NCBI RefSeq assembly: GCF_004919685.1
Contig: NZ_SMYZ01000004.1
Location: forward strand, 1-64,000
Source: Mesorhizobium norvegicum
GTDB lineage: Bacteria; Pseudomonadota; Alphaproteobacteria; Rhizobiales; Rhizobiaceae
Direction: 5' to 3'
DNA length: 64,000 bases
Numbering within the stretch: position 1 is the stretch's first letter; each line of letters begins with the position of its first letter. Positions 27,661 through 36,802 of this stretch are shown here, piece by piece. The notes below the pieces were generated by a model. That model searched no databases, was not told the origin of the DNA, and saw only the letters and a program-made list of their open reading frames with translations. A program made the translations under genes and the position numbers.

Positions 27661-28397
27661 CGGCCAGGCCCCTTGCGGAACGGCGGCGAGAACAGACCGC
27701 TGCCCGCATTCCACGAATGCGACGCCGCCGCGAAGGCCTGCGCATGGCGCGTGCCGCGCAGGCAGCCGCGCAGCCGGTAGAGCGCGCTGTAATAGTCGAC
27801 ATAGGGAAAGCTGCTCAGGCCGCGCGCCAGCTCGTATTCCTTGACCGCTTCGCTCCAGGCCTCGAAGCCGTCGCTGACATCGACGAGATGCTCCGGGCGG
27901 AAACCGTCATCGTCCTCCCAGTTCTCGCCGAACAAAAGCAATTGCGGCGTATGCGCCGCATGGTCGCTCGCAACAGTCGGCAGTGCGGCGAAGAAGATAC
28001 CGGTCTGCGTCAGATGCGCGGCGGCGCGATGGTCCTTGTGCCAGCTGCCGTGCCAATGGGTGATGACGATCTCCGGTCTGAGCTCGCGAATGACGTCGCA
28101 CACCTCAAGCGCCGTCTGGTCGTCTGAAGGCAGGAAGGCGTCGCGCAGGCCAAGGCTGCGCACCTTGACGCCGAGGCGTGTGGCCGCCCTGCCCGCTTCC
28201 TCTTCCTTCTGCACGCAATAGTGCTCGGGGATGAGGCAGGGGTGACCCTGTTCGCCCATGGTCAGGTGCAGGAAGGTCACGGTCGCACCGCGCTTGACCG
28301 TGGCGGCCGCCAGCGGGCCGGCGATGACCTCGGCATCGAAGGCGTGCGCGCCCACCACCAGGATGGAGCTTGCGGCGTAGATCCTGTCTTCGATCAT
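27657..28397 (-). CDS. PIG-L-family deacetylase-like protein with altered active-site motif
   Basis: A 246-residue protein of the PIG-L/LmbE (N-acetylglucosaminyl deacetylase) fold. The family hallmark AHPDDE is here AHAFDAE (near residues 17-23): the zinc-binding His and second Asp remain, but the first Asp, the catalytic base in MshB, is Phe. The later His motif is present as ITHWHGSWHKDHRAA. It may be a divergent deacetylase using another base, or a sugar-binding protein. ATG 28397 overlaps the permease stop (ATGA). Confidence 0.8.
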   Translation of the reverse strand: MIEDRIYAASSILVVGAHAFDAEVIAGPLAAATVKRGATVTFLHLTMGEQGHPCLIPEHYCVQKEEEAGRAATRLGVKVRSLGLRDAFLPSDDQTALEVCDVIRELRPEIVITHWHGSWHKDHRAAAHLTQTGIFFAALPTVASDHAAHTPQLLLFGENWEDDDGFRPEHLVDVSDGFEAWSEAVKEYELARGLSSFPYVDYYSALYRLRGCLRGTRHAQAFAAASHSWNAGSGLFSPPFRKGPGR

Positions 28398-29251
28398 TTC
28401 ATGCCTCCCCCGGCGCCGACGCCTTCGCGAATCTGGCGGGCGAGCAGACAATACATGATCAGGATGGGCGCCATGGAGATCGCCAGCGAGGCAAACACCA
28501 GGCCCCAGTCGGTGCGGAACTGGCCGACAAAGACGCTGATCGCCAGCGGCACGGTCTTGTAGCGGTCGTCGAAGATGAAGATCAGCGGGAAGAAGAAGTC
28601 GTTCCACACCGCGATGGCGGTGAAGATGGCGACGATCGACACCGCCGGCTTCACCATCGGCAGGATGATCTGGAACAGGATGCGGACCTCGCCGGCGCCA
28701 TCCATGCGCGCCGCCTCATCGAGTTCGGAGGGCAGCACGCGCATGAAGTTGGCGAAGATGAAGACGGCGAAGGGAATGCGGATCGCCGAATAGACGAGGA
28801 TCAGCCCGGTGAGCGAATCGAGCAGGTCGAGATTGCGCATCAGCGTGAACAATTCGACCGAGGCCAACCGGATCGGCAGCATGATGCCGGCCAGGAACAG
28901 GCCGAGCATGATGCCGTTCCAGCCCAGCCGGTAGCGGCTGAGCGGATAGGCGGCCATGGCCGAGACGACGATGGTCAGCACCACCGCACCGCCGGTGACG
29001 ATCAGGCTGTTGACGAAGTTCTGGCCGAGGTGAGCACGCGTCCAGGCGTTGACGAAATTGTCGAAGGCAAAGCTTTTGGGCAGGCCGAGCCGGTTGTCGT
29101 AGATCTCCGCCGTGGTCTTGAAACAAGAAACGACGAGGATGTAGAGCGGCAGCAGAACGGCAGCCGTCCACACGACCAGCACGGTCCATCCAGGCAGCCG
29201 CGCCAGCCGTGGCGAGATCGCAAACCTCTGCGAGTTCACCAGCGCGCTCAT
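28394..29251 (-). CDS. Carbohydrate ABC transporter permease, MalG type
   Basis: A 285-residue CUT1 permease with six predicted spans starting at GWTVLVVWTAAVLLPLYIL. The EAA loop is LDEAARMDGAGEVRILFQIILP. ATG 29251 is chosen from a longer open frame because it overlaps the MalF stop (ATGA) and begins the family homology. Partner of the MalF subunit just upstream. No ATPase gene exists in this operon. Confidence 0.9.
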   Translation of the reverse strand: MSALVNSQRFAISPRLARLPGWTVLVVWTAAVLLPLYILVVSCFKTTAEIYDNRLGLPKSFAFDNFVNAWTRAHLGQNFVNSLIVTGGAVVLTIVVSAMAAYPLSRYRLGWNGIMLGLFLAGIMLPIRLASVELFTLMRNLDLLDSLTGLILVYSAIRIPFAVFIFANFMRVLPSELDEAARMDGAGEVRILFQIILPMVKPAVSIVAIFTAIAVWNDFFFPLIFIFDDRYKTVPLAISVFVGQFRTDWGLVFASLAISMAPILIMYCLLARQIREGVGAGGGMK

Positions 29252-30180
29252 AGCTGCACCGTGCGGCGATCGAAGAAGCGCAGCATCATCAGCGTGCCGA
29301 TGCTGAGGATCAGGAACAGCATGGTGCCCAGCGCCAGTGCCAGGCCGATATCGGTGATGCCGACAGCGCCCTCCGCGCCGAAGGCCAGCCGGTAGAAATA
29401 GGTCACCAGCGTGTCGGTCGAATAGCTCGGATTGCCCTGCACGCCCTGCATCACATAGACGATGTCGAACTGGTTGAAGGTGTTGATGAACGACAGCGTC
29501 GTCAGCGTGCCGATGGCCGGCATCAGCAACGGCAGTGCGATCGACAACAGCATGCGCGCATCGCCGGCGCCATCGAGCTTTGCCGCCTCGAAGATCTGGC
29601 CAGAGATTTGTCTCAAGCCAGCTGTATAGATCAGCACCGGCAGGCCCATCCAGTTCCAGGCATCGACCGCGATCAGCATCCAAAGCGCCGTGTAGCTGTT
29701 GCCGAGCACGGTCAGGCTGCCCTGATGCAGGCCGAGCCCGTTGAGCGCCCATTCGGCGACGCCGCCCGGCGCCAAAAGCAGGCGCCACAGCGCGCCGACG
29801 ATGACCGGGCTCAGCACCGCCGGGAAGAAGAACACCGACTGGAAGAAGGCAGCCCCCTTGTCGCGCAGGAACAGCAGCCAGGCGAACAGCAGGCCGATGC
29901 CGTTCTGAAAGACCATGATGCCGAAGAACCAGGCGGTGTTGTGCCACAGCGCGCCATAGAGCCGGGCGCCGCTGGGGAAGACGAACAGGCGCGAGAAATT
30001 CGACAGGCCGGCGAATTCGACCATGCGCAAGCCCTTCCAGAGGAAGAAGCTGCCCCACAGCGACATCGCCAAGGGATAGAGGACGAACAGCGCATAGACC
30101 GCCAGCGCCGGCAGGATGAAAAGCACGGCCATGCGCTGCTGCGTGCGACGAAGGCTGCTTTTGCGGCGAGGGTGAACCAT
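29248..30180 (-). CDS. Carbohydrate ABC transporter permease, MalF type
   Basis: A 310-residue CUT1 permease with a basic cytoplasmic leader (VHPRRKSSLRRTQQRM) and six spans. The EAA loop is FEAAKLDGAGDARMLLSIALP. It forms the membrane channel with the MalG subunit downstream. Its start is 51 nt after the binding-protein stop, across a GC-rich hairpin. Confidence 0.9.
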   Translation of the reverse strand: MVHPRRKSSLRRTQQRMAVLFILPALAVYALFVLYPLAMSLWGSFFLWKGLRMVEFAGLSNFSRLFVFPSGARLYGALWHNTAWFFGIMVFQNGIGLLFAWLLFLRDKGAAFFQSVFFFPAVLSPVIVGALWRLLLAPGGVAEWALNGLGLHQGSLTVLGNSYTALWMLIAVDAWNWMGLPVLIYTAGLRQISGQIFEAAKLDGAGDARMLLSIALPLLMPAIGTLTTLSFINTFNQFDIVYVMQGVQGNPSYSTDTLVTYFYRLAFGAEGAVGITDIGLALALGTMLFLILSIGTLMMLRFFDRRTVQL

Positions 30181-30201
30181 GCGATGTCTGTCCGAACGAG
30201 A

Positions 30202-30224
30202 GGCCGGCCGCGACGCGACCGGCC
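30202..30224 (-). terminator. Intra-operon GC hairpin between binding protein and permease
   Basis: The 23-nt segment has GGCCGGCCGCG and CGCGACCGGCC arms (one mismatch allowing a G-U pair) in the gap between the binding-protein stop (30232) and the permease start (30180). It likely protects the binding-protein mRNA or attenuates permease expression. No T-tract is present. Confidence 0.5.
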
Positions 30225-30231
30225 CGGCTCC

Positions 30232-31503
30232 TTACTGCTTCGGCTTGAACCAGGTGGCGACAGCGGCCTGCATGTCGGCCGCCAGCTTCTCCGGCGCGAT
30301 ATTGCCTTCGACCATGTCGATGATCTCCGACTGCAGGACAGAGGAGGCCGTCGGAGATTGCCAGCGGAAGCCAACCAGCGTCAGGTAGGGCGTCGAATTC
30401 TTCGACATCTCCATCATCTCAGCCAGCACCTGGTCCTTCACCGTGACATCGGTGCGGGCCGGCGGCCAGCCGAGCTCATCGGCGAAAGCTTGAGCGAACT
30501 CGGCCGAGGCCATGAAGCCCAGCACCTTGGTCGCGGCCTCCTTGTTGGCGCTTTCGGAGACGAGGCCATAGGAGCCGTCGGAGAAGGCCGAGGTGTAGAG
30601 TTTTGCCCCCGCATCATCGGCGGGGAACGGGAAGATCGAGAATTTCAGCTTCGGGTTCTGCGCCTTGAAACTGCCATTCTCGAACGAGCCGCCGAGGAAC
30701 ATCGCCGCCTTGCCGCCGATGAACTGCTGCGTTGCGGTGGTGTAGTCGATGGCGGCGAAACCATCGGGGAAATAAGGCTTCAACTCGGCGAAGCGCTTTA
30801 GTGCCGCGACATAGCGTGGATCCTCGAACGTCGCCTTGCCGGCCATCATCTCGTCGTAGAAGCCGGGACCGTAGACGGTGGGCCCGACGACACCGACGCC
30901 GATCTCCAGTTCCCAGGCCGAGCCATTGGCGCCGCCGGTGGCGATCGGCGTGATGCCCGCCGCCTTCAGTCTGTCGCAGGCGGCGACGAAATCCTTGTAG
31001 GTCTTGGGTATCTCGATGCCCTGGGCGGCAAAGATGTCCTGGTTGTAGAAGACGCCCATCATCGGCACCGAATAGGGCACGCCATAAACTTTGCCGTCGG
31101 TGCGGCCGCGCGCGCCGCCAAGCGCCGCGTCCGCCATGTTCTTCAATTCCGGCACGCTGTCGTCGAGCGCATCGAGATAGCCGGCATCGACGAAAGGCTG
31201 CAATTCGCCATAGGCCTTGAGCTGGGCGATATCAGGCCCGCGGCCGCCGCGCAGCGCCGTGCTCAGCCGGTTCTGGTAATCGGCATCCGGCGTGAACTGG
31301 ATGTTGACCTTGATACCCGGATTCTTGGCCTCGAAGGCATCGAAGATGCGGCGCATCGCGGCTTCGTCCTCGGTGCGCCAACTCCACAGCGTCACGGTGC
31401 TGTCGGCCTTGGCCGGCACGGTGGTGAAGGCGCCGGCGCAGACGGCGGCAAGGCCGCCGATCAGGCCAAGTGCGGCGCGTCGGTGAATTGAAAGCATGCT
31501 CAT
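30232..31503 (-). CDS. Carbohydrate ABC transporter substrate-binding protein
   Basis: A 423-residue periplasmic binding protein. Its signal peptide (MSMLSIHRRAALGLIGGLAAVCAGAFTTVPAKA) is followed by DSTVTLWSWRTEDEAAMRRIFDAFEAKNPGIKVNIQF, a typical CUT1 opening. ATG 31503 is chosen from a longer frame because GGGAG lies 11 nt upstream. First gene of the minus-strand operon with two permeases, PIG-L, ROK, GntR and SIS genes, implying an acetylated or amino sugar ligand. Divergent from a second binding protein. Confidence 0.92.
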   Translation of the reverse strand: MSMLSIHRRAALGLIGGLAAVCAGAFTTVPAKADSTVTLWSWRTEDEAAMRRIFDAFEAKNPGIKVNIQFTPDADYQNRLSTALRGGRGPDIAQLKAYGELQPFVDAGYLDALDDSVPELKNMADAALGGARGRTDGKVYGVPYSVPMMGVFYNQDIFAAQGIEIPKTYKDFVAACDRLKAAGITPIATGGANGSAWELEIGVGVVGPTVYGPGFYDEMMAGKATFEDPRYVAALKRFAELKPYFPDGFAAIDYTTATQQFIGGKAAMFLGGSFENGSFKAQNPKLKFSIFPFPADDAGAKLYTSAFSDGSYGLVSESANKEAATKVLGFMASAEFAQAFADELGWPPARTDVTVKDQVLAEMMEMSKNSTPYLTLVGFRWQSPTASSVLQSEIIDMVEGNIAPEKLAADMQAAVATWFKPKQ

Positions 31504-31826
31504 TGCCAGTCTCCCATTGTTCTCAGTCTTTGGCGTCTCGCGACGCTTCGGCACCACGAAAGAGTCAATAGCTCGGGGAAAGTCATTATAACGACATAGC
31601 GCTATTCGCAAGAGGTCTGGCGCGTTTGCGAAGCGGCGACTGTAGCCTCTTTTGCTCAAGTGTTAGTCATAACATACTGTTAAACATTAATAAATTTCCC
31701 ATTTAAGCGGCGGCCAAGAAATTCCACTCGATGTCATCCATAGCTTTTTCACAAACAGGCACTTGCGCGATCGTCTCATGTTGTCATAACGTCATCGTGA
31801 TCGATATGCCAAGTGGAGGATGAGGA
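31504..31826. promoter_or_regulatory. Divergent promoter/operator region between two importer operons
   Basis: A 323-nt AT-rich gap with no coding potential that must hold both promoters. Three related elements are seen: GTCATTATAACGAC (31582-31595, a dyad with one mismatched pair), GTTAGTCATAAC (31662-31673, GTTA-N4-TAAC inverted) and GTTGTCATAAC (31780-31790). These are candidate sites for the GntR regulator encoded in the left operon. A stretch rich in A/T (about 31675-31705) may hold a core promoter. Confidence 0.5.
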
Positions 31827-33119
31827 ATGTCTGTTGCCTGGACTTCGAAACTGGCCCTGGCCGCGAGCCTGGCGCTGCTGCCCGTCACTGGCTGGGCGCA
31901 ATCGGTCAACATCTCCTATCTGACGCATTGGTCGCCCGAGACCGTCGCGCTGCTGGAAGCGGCGGCCAAGGACTATGCGAAGACCAATCCGGACGTCAGC
32001 GTCACCGTACGCGCCGTTCCGTTCGGCGATCTCCTGACCACGCTGCGCTCCCAGGGCGGCGGCTCGGACGGCCCGACCATCGGCGGCATCTACGATCTGT
32101 GGCTGCCCGAACTCGCCCATGACAAGCTTGTCGCGCCTGCCCCCGACGCGGTCGCCGGCGAGGTCAAGGGCGCCTGGCCGGCAGGCGTCGTCAGCGCCGC
32201 TTCGGTCGGCGGCAAGCTTTACGGCATTCCCAACGAGATCGACGTCTACGCGCTGAACTACAACAAGGCGCTGTTCAAGCAGGCCGGCATCGCTGCTGCC
32301 CCGAAAACCTGGGACGAGTTCAAGGACGCGGCCAAGAAGCTGACCAACAAGGATGCCGGTCAGCAGGGTTTTGGCATGATCAATTCCTGGGCGGCGGGCG
32401 TCGTCCATCCCTTCGCCTCGCTGCTGGTGTCCAACGGCGGCGACCTGGTCAAGGACGGCAAGCCGGTGCTGGACAGCCCGCAGGCCGCCGAGACCTTCCA
32501 GCTCTACGAAGAGCTGATCAAGTCGGGCGCCAGCGTGCCGGCCATGGCCACGGCCGACGCCAACACCACAGGCCCGTTCCTAGACAATTTCGTCTCGGGC
32601 AAGACCGGCATGATCATCATGGCCAATTGGTGGGAGAGCGCGCTGAAGGGCGGCATGGGCGACAAGTTCGCCGACATCGCCACCGCGCCGATCCCGGTCG
32701 GTCCAAGCGGCGACAAGCCGCATTCGATCTCCTATTCCTGGATGACCGTGGTCAACGCCAATGCCGGCGCGGCCGAGCAGAAGGCGGCATGGGATTTCCT
32801 GGCCTGGCTGAACAATCCGAAATCCGGCAAGAACGGCGCCTCGGCGATGTCCGACATCCTGATGTCGATGGGCATCCTGCCATCGCGCCTGTCCGACATC
32901 GAGACGCACAAGGAAAAGCTCGGCTCGGAATTCCTGTCCGGCTACGTCAGCGTGCTGGCCGACGCCAAACCCTTCCCGGTGGTGCCGGGCGGCCAGGAAT
33001 TCAGCGAATCCCTGCAGCAGACGCTCGAAGCGTTGCAGTATGGCCAGGTCTCGGCCAAGGATGCGCAGGCGACGGCGCAGACCGACGCCACCTCTATCCT
33101 GGAGCGTGCCGCCAAGTAG
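31827..33119 (+). CDS. Carbohydrate ABC transporter substrate-binding protein
   Basis: A 430-residue periplasmic binding protein with a signal peptide (MSVAWTSKLALAASLALLPVTGWA) cleaved before QSVNISYLTHWSPETV. The rest is a CUT1-type bilobed binding domain. A good ribosome site (GGAGGATGAGGA) precedes ATG 31827. First gene of a three-gene operon with two permeases 9 nt downstream. It is divergent from another binding protein, and its different sequence suggests a different ligand or oligomer size within the same regulon. Confidence 0.92.
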   Translation: MSVAWTSKLALAASLALLPVTGWAQSVNISYLTHWSPETVALLEAAAKDYAKTNPDVSVTVRAVPFGDLLTTLRSQGGGSDGPTIGGIYDLWLPELAHDKLVAPAPDAVAGEVKGAWPAGVVSAASVGGKLYGIPNEIDVYALNYNKALFKQAGIAAAPKTWDEFKDAAKKLTNKDAGQQGFGMINSWAAGVVHPFASLLVSNGGDLVKDGKPVLDSPQAAETFQLYEELIKSGASVPAMATADANTTGPFLDNFVSGKTGMIIMANWWESALKGGMGDKFADIATAPIPVGPSGDKPHSISYSWMTVVNANAGAAEQKAAWDFLAWLNNPKSGKNGASAMSDILMSMGILPSRLSDIETHKEKLGSEFLSGYVSVLADAKPFPVVPGGQEFSESLQQTLEALQYGQVSAKDAQATAQTDATSILERAAK

Positions 33120-33128
33120 ATTGGAGCC

Positions 33129-34019
33129 ATGATCAACAGGTACCGTGCCTCGGCGGGCATCATGCTGGCGCCCGCCGTGACGCTGATCGGCGTGTTTGTC
33201 CTCTTGCCGATGTTGCTCACCGTGTGGCTGTCCTTCCAAGACTGGTCGACGCAGACGCCGTTCTCCAATGCGAGCTTTATCGGCCTCGACAATTTCTACG
33301 AGATTTTTGGCCCGACCTCGGTCGGCCGCGATTTCAAGGGCGCGCTTGCCAACACCGCGATCTATACGGCGCTGTCGGTTATCTTCATCCTGCCGCTTTC
33401 CGTGGTGTTCGGGCTGATGGTCTACCAGCGCGACGTTGCCGGCGGCACGGCGCTGAGAACCGTACTGTTTGCCACCTACATGGTGCCGATGATCGCGGTA
33501 GCGCTGGTCTGGTCGAAGCTCTATTCGCCGAGCGAAGGGCCACTGAACCAGATGCTCGGCCTGGTCGGCATCGGCCCGCAGCCCTTTCTGTCGTCGCCGC
33601 GCTCGGCGCTGATTTCGATCGTCTTCCTCAATGTCTGGCAGCAGGTCGGCTATTTCACCGTGCTGGCGATCGCCGGACTGACGCAGATCCCCGGCAGCCT
33701 CTATGAGGCGGCAAAGCTGGACGGCGCCAACCGGCGCGAGCAGTTCCGCTTCATCACCCTGCCGCTGCTGCGGCGCACGCTTCTGTTCAGCGCCGTCATC
33801 GCCATCATCAACGCGGTGCAGGTGTTCGAGCCGGTGGCGCTGATCACCCAAGGCGGGCCGGTCGGCTCGACCAATGTGCTGACCTACCACATCCGCCGCG
33901 TCGGCATCGAACGCGCGCAGGGCGGGCTGGGTTCGGCCATGGCGGTCATGCTGATGCTGTCGCTGATCGTCGTGATCTGCGCACTGTTCGCTTTTGCCAA
34001 CCGGAAGAACGACGAATGA
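33129..34019 (+). CDS. Carbohydrate ABC transporter permease, MalF type
   Basis: A 296-residue CUT1 permease with six spans (first: ASAGIMLAPAVTLIGVFVLLPMLLTVWLSF). The EAA loop is LYEAAKLDGANRREQFRFITLP. It overlaps the following MalG-type gene by 4 nt (ATGA). It works with the binding protein at 31827-33119. No ATPase is encoded in this operon. Confidence 0.9.
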   Translation: MINRYRASAGIMLAPAVTLIGVFVLLPMLLTVWLSFQDWSTQTPFSNASFIGLDNFYEIFGPTSVGRDFKGALANTAIYTALSVIFILPLSVVFGLMVYQRDVAGGTALRTVLFATYMVPMIAVALVWSKLYSPSEGPLNQMLGLVGIGPQPFLSSPRSALISIVFLNVWQQVGYFTVLAIAGLTQIPGSLYEAAKLDGANRREQFRFITLPLLRRTLLFSAVIAIINAVQVFEPVALITQGGPVGSTNVLTYHIRRVGIERAQGGLGSAMAVMLMLSLIVVICALFAFANRKNDE

Positions 34020-34879
34020 GCGCGAGATCGTCGGACTGGCTGCCGCGCAGACGCCCGTCGGGCCGCAAGGCGCTGCTGGCAACGCTGATGCTGCTCGTCG
34101 CCGTGGCCTCCGCCTTCCCGCTGGTGTGGATGGTGCTGTCGAGTCTCAAGACCCCGGCCGAGAGCATGCAGGTGCCACCGGTGTGGATCCCCGGCACGCC
34201 GAGCCTCGACGCCTATGAGAAGGTTTCGGGCGTGGTCAATGTCGGCCGCTCGATGTGGAACTCTCTGGTCATCGCCTCGATCACCACCGCCGGCATCCTC
34301 CTCACCAGCATGATGGCCGGCTACGCCTTCGCCAAATACCACTTCCCCGCCAAGTCGCTGCTGTTTTCCCTGCTGATCGCCACCATGTTCCTGCCGCCGA
34401 TCGTGACGCTGATCCCGCTCTACCGCTTGGTCGGCTCGATCGGGCTCAACGCCAGCCTCGCCGGCATCATCGTGCCCAACCTCGCCAATGCCTTCGGCAT
34501 CTTCCTGATGCGCCAGTTCATATCAGGTGTGCCGGACGATCTGATCGACGCCGCGCGCATGGACGGCGCCTCGGAGCTGCTGATCCTGTTCAAGATCGTG
34601 GCGCCCAGCGTCGCACCGGCGATCGCAGCGCTCGCGCTGTTCGCCTTCGTCTACCACTGGAACAGCTATCTGTGGCCGCTGACCGTGCTGCAGGGCAATG
34701 CCGACGCCTATCCGATCGTCATCAGCCTCAGCCGCCTGCTCAGCTATAACAGGGGCGCCGTCAACACCGGATTGGTGATGGCGGGGGCTACGCTTGCCGT
34801 GCTGCCGCCGCTGCTGCTGTTCGTCTTCCTGCAGCGCTTTTTCGTCGATTCCATCGTCGGCTCGGCGATCAAGGGATAG
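34016..34879 (+). CDS. Carbohydrate ABC transporter permease, MalG type
   Basis: A 287-residue CUT1 permease with six spans. The EAA loop is LIDAARMDGASELLILFKIVAP. It completes the three-gene importer, which needs an ATPase from elsewhere, as multi-use MsmX/UgpC-type ATPases are known to serve several CUT1 importers. The next gene (rsgA) starts about 180 nt later and is unrelated. Confidence 0.9.
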   Translation: MSARSSDWLPRRRPSGRKALLATLMLLVAVASAFPLVWMVLSSLKTPAESMQVPPVWIPGTPSLDAYEKVSGVVNVGRSMWNSLVIASITTAGILLTSMMAGYAFAKYHFPAKSLLFSLLIATMFLPPIVTLIPLYRLVGSIGLNASLAGIIVPNLANAFGIFLMRQFISGVPDDLIDAARMDGASELLILFKIVAPSVAPAIAALALFAFVYHWNSYLWPLTVLQGNADAYPIVISLSRLLSYNRGAVNTGLVMAGATLAVLPPLLLFVFLQRFFVDSIVGSAIKG

Positions 34880-35060
34880 GCTGTAGAAGCTTGCCGCTCG
34901 ACCATCGACCATGGCCCTGCTTGCCAAATGCCGCCGTGCCGCCCATACACGGCTTGGGCAATCGCCCATCACGAGGTTGCGGTCTGCCTCTCCTTCGATT
35001 TTGCCAGGGATACTGTCCAATGTCCGTGACGCCGTGGTCAAAGCCGTGACGGATCACTCC

Positions 35061-36071
35061 ATGCCATCGCTCGCCAGCCTGGGCTGGACTGAATTTTTCG
35101 GTGACCAGCTCGAGCCCGGCGAAGCCAATCTCGTTCCGACGCGTATCGCCACGGTCCATCGCGACCGCCTGACCGGCCTGTCCCAGGCAGGGCCAGTCGA
35201 TCTGACGCTGCCGGCGCAGGCGAACACCGGCGACTATGCCGTCGGCGACTGGGTGCTCGTCGACACGCATGACAAGCTTGTGCAGCGCCGCCTGACCCGC
35301 AAGACGGTGCTTGAACGCCGCACCCAGGGCGGCAGGGTGCCGCAGCTTGCCGCGGCCAATGTCGACACGCTGTTCATCGTCACCTCGTGCAATGCCGACT
35401 TCAATCCCGCCCGGCTCGAGCGCTATCTGGCGCTGGCCAACGAGGCCGGAACGACGCCGGTGATCCTGCTGACCAAGGCCGATACCGCTGAAGACGCCGA
35501 GGCGTATGAAAGGCAGGCTGCGGCGTTGCAGCGTGGTTTGGCGGTCGTGATGCTGAACCCCCGTACATCGGATGCGGCAGCCGTCTTGGCTGCCTGGTGC
35601 GGCGCTGGCCAGACGGTGGCGCTGATCGGCTCCTCCGGCGTCGGCAAATCGACGCTGGTCAACACGCTGGCCGGATCGGCGCAGCAATCGCCGCAACAGA
35701 CCGGAGGCATTCGCGAGCACGATTCCAAAGGACGCCACACCACCACGTCGCGATCGCTGCACGCCATTGCCGGCGGCGGCTGGGTGATCGACACGCCGGG
35801 AATGCGGACGCTGCAGGTCAGCGACGTCGCTTCCGGCATCGACACGCTGTTTGCCGAAATCACCGAGCTCGCGCCGCTGTGCAAGTTCCGCGACTGCACG
35901 CATGTGCACGAGCCGGGCTGCGCGGTGCAGGCGGCCCTGAAGGCCGGGACGCTCGACCCGGAGCGCCTTGCCCGTTGGCGCAAGCTGTCCGACGAAAACC
36001 AGAACAACACGCCGGTTCAGAGCGGGCCTCGCGGAGCCAAGTCTCCCGGCGGTCGCGGCAAGAAGCGTTGA
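35061..36071 (+). CDS. rsgA: Ribosome small-subunit-dependent GTPase A
   Basis: A 336-residue circularly permuted GTPase that aids late 30S ribosome maturation. An OB-fold N-terminus is followed by G4 (LLTKAD), then G1 P-loop IGSSGVGKSTLVN, then G3 DTPGM. The C-terminal zinc knuckle has Cys and His in CKFRDCTHVHEPGCAV. The frame is open back to 34911, but that 50-residue extension is unlike the family. ATG 35061 (PSLASLGWTEFF) is chosen; GTG 35046 is an alternative, and neither has a strong ribosome site. Confidence 0.93.
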   Translation: MPSLASLGWTEFFGDQLEPGEANLVPTRIATVHRDRLTGLSQAGPVDLTLPAQANTGDYAVGDWVLVDTHDKLVQRRLTRKTVLERRTQGGRVPQLAAANVDTLFIVTSCNADFNPARLERYLALANEAGTTPVILLTKADTAEDAEAYERQAAALQRGLAVVMLNPRTSDAAAVLAAWCGAGQTVALIGSSGVGKSTLVNTLAGSAQQSPQQTGGIREHDSKGRHTTTSRSLHAIAGGGWVIDTPGMRTLQVSDVASGIDTLFAEITELAPLCKFRDCTHVHEPGCAVQAALKAGTLDPERLARWRKLSDENQNNTPVQSGPRGAKSPGGRGKKR

Positions 36072-36096
36072 GCGGCGGGGCGCCAAGCCCCTGGCT

Positions 36097-36636
36097 TCAG
36101 AGCCGCGCGGTACCGAAGACCCGATCCCAAAGTGCCGACGTAACACCGAAATTGGCCGTTTCGTCGATGTGATGATGCACGGCGTGTCGGCGCTTGAGCG
36201 TGTAGAGATAGCTCGGATGGCTGGGATGCCAATGATGAATCATGTGGTGGACGCTGATGTACCAGAGATATCCCAGCATCAGCCCGCAGCTTACCGCGCT
36301 GGCGGTGGCAAAATCTGAAACCAACCAAACCGGCAAAAACGCGACCAGGGCATGCACTCCGAGGCTGAGCCAGGTCGGCGTGCCCACCGAACTGCGCTCC
36401 TCGACATGGTGACGATCATGCAGGTCCTTGATGTAGGGAATGTGGTGAAGGACGAACCTGTGCAGGAGGTACTCGGTCAGCGTCCAGAGGCCGAGACAGG
36501 CGAGGACCGTGCCTATCCAGCCTGGCGCACTCTCTTCGCCGGCCTCGAGCAGCCCGGCCACTGCCAGCACCGCGATCACCAGCGGATACACCACGAAGTC
36601 GCTATAGTAGCCAATAAGACCGAGTTGCATCGTCAC
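36097..36636 (-). CDS. Fatty acid hydroxylase/sterol desaturase-family membrane protein
   Basis: A 179-residue integral membrane protein with the di-iron histidine boxes of the superfamily: HRFVLHH and HDRHH in the first half, HHMIHHWHPSH and HAVHHH in the second. Several spans are predicted. Small family members hydroxylate fatty acyl or lipid substrates or, in related groups, carotenoids. The substrate cannot be inferred. It converges with rsgA across 25 nt containing a short GGGGC/GCCCC hairpin (36077-36091). Confidence 0.85.
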   Translation of the reverse strand: MTMQLGLIGYYSDFVVYPLVIAVLAVAGLLEAGEESAPGWIGTVLACLGLWTLTEYLLHRFVLHHIPYIKDLHDRHHVEERSSVGTPTWLSLGVHALVAFLPVWLVSDFATASAVSCGLMLGYLWYISVHHMIHHWHPSHPSYLYTLKRRHAVHHHIDETANFGVTSALWDRVFGTARL

Positions 36637-36802
36637 CTAGCCTTCGTGCCGCCAAATAAGCGATAGTATCAGATTGCCGGACTCGCGGGTGAGGTGCAAT
36701 GCAGACGCGCCTGACATAGCGTCGCAATCCCCTGGCGCAAGGTTCGCGTCAACGATTCAGGGACCATCGGCGGGCTGCCGGCTTCGCAAACGGACGTATA
36801 AA

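Noticed and set aside
32580..34082. 500-codon minus-strand frame opposite importer genes
   Set aside because: Antisense of two clear permeases and the end of a binding protein; low-complexity composition, no homology pattern.
34911..35060. 50-residue N-terminal extension of RsgA
   Set aside because: It does not resemble the family N-terminus and lacks a ribosome site; the OB-fold begins after ATG 35061.
36077..36091. GGGGC/GCCCC mini-hairpin between rsgA and the hydroxylase-like gene as a bidirectional terminator
   Set aside because: Only a 5-bp stem without a T-run; too weak to list as a feature in such GC-rich DNA.
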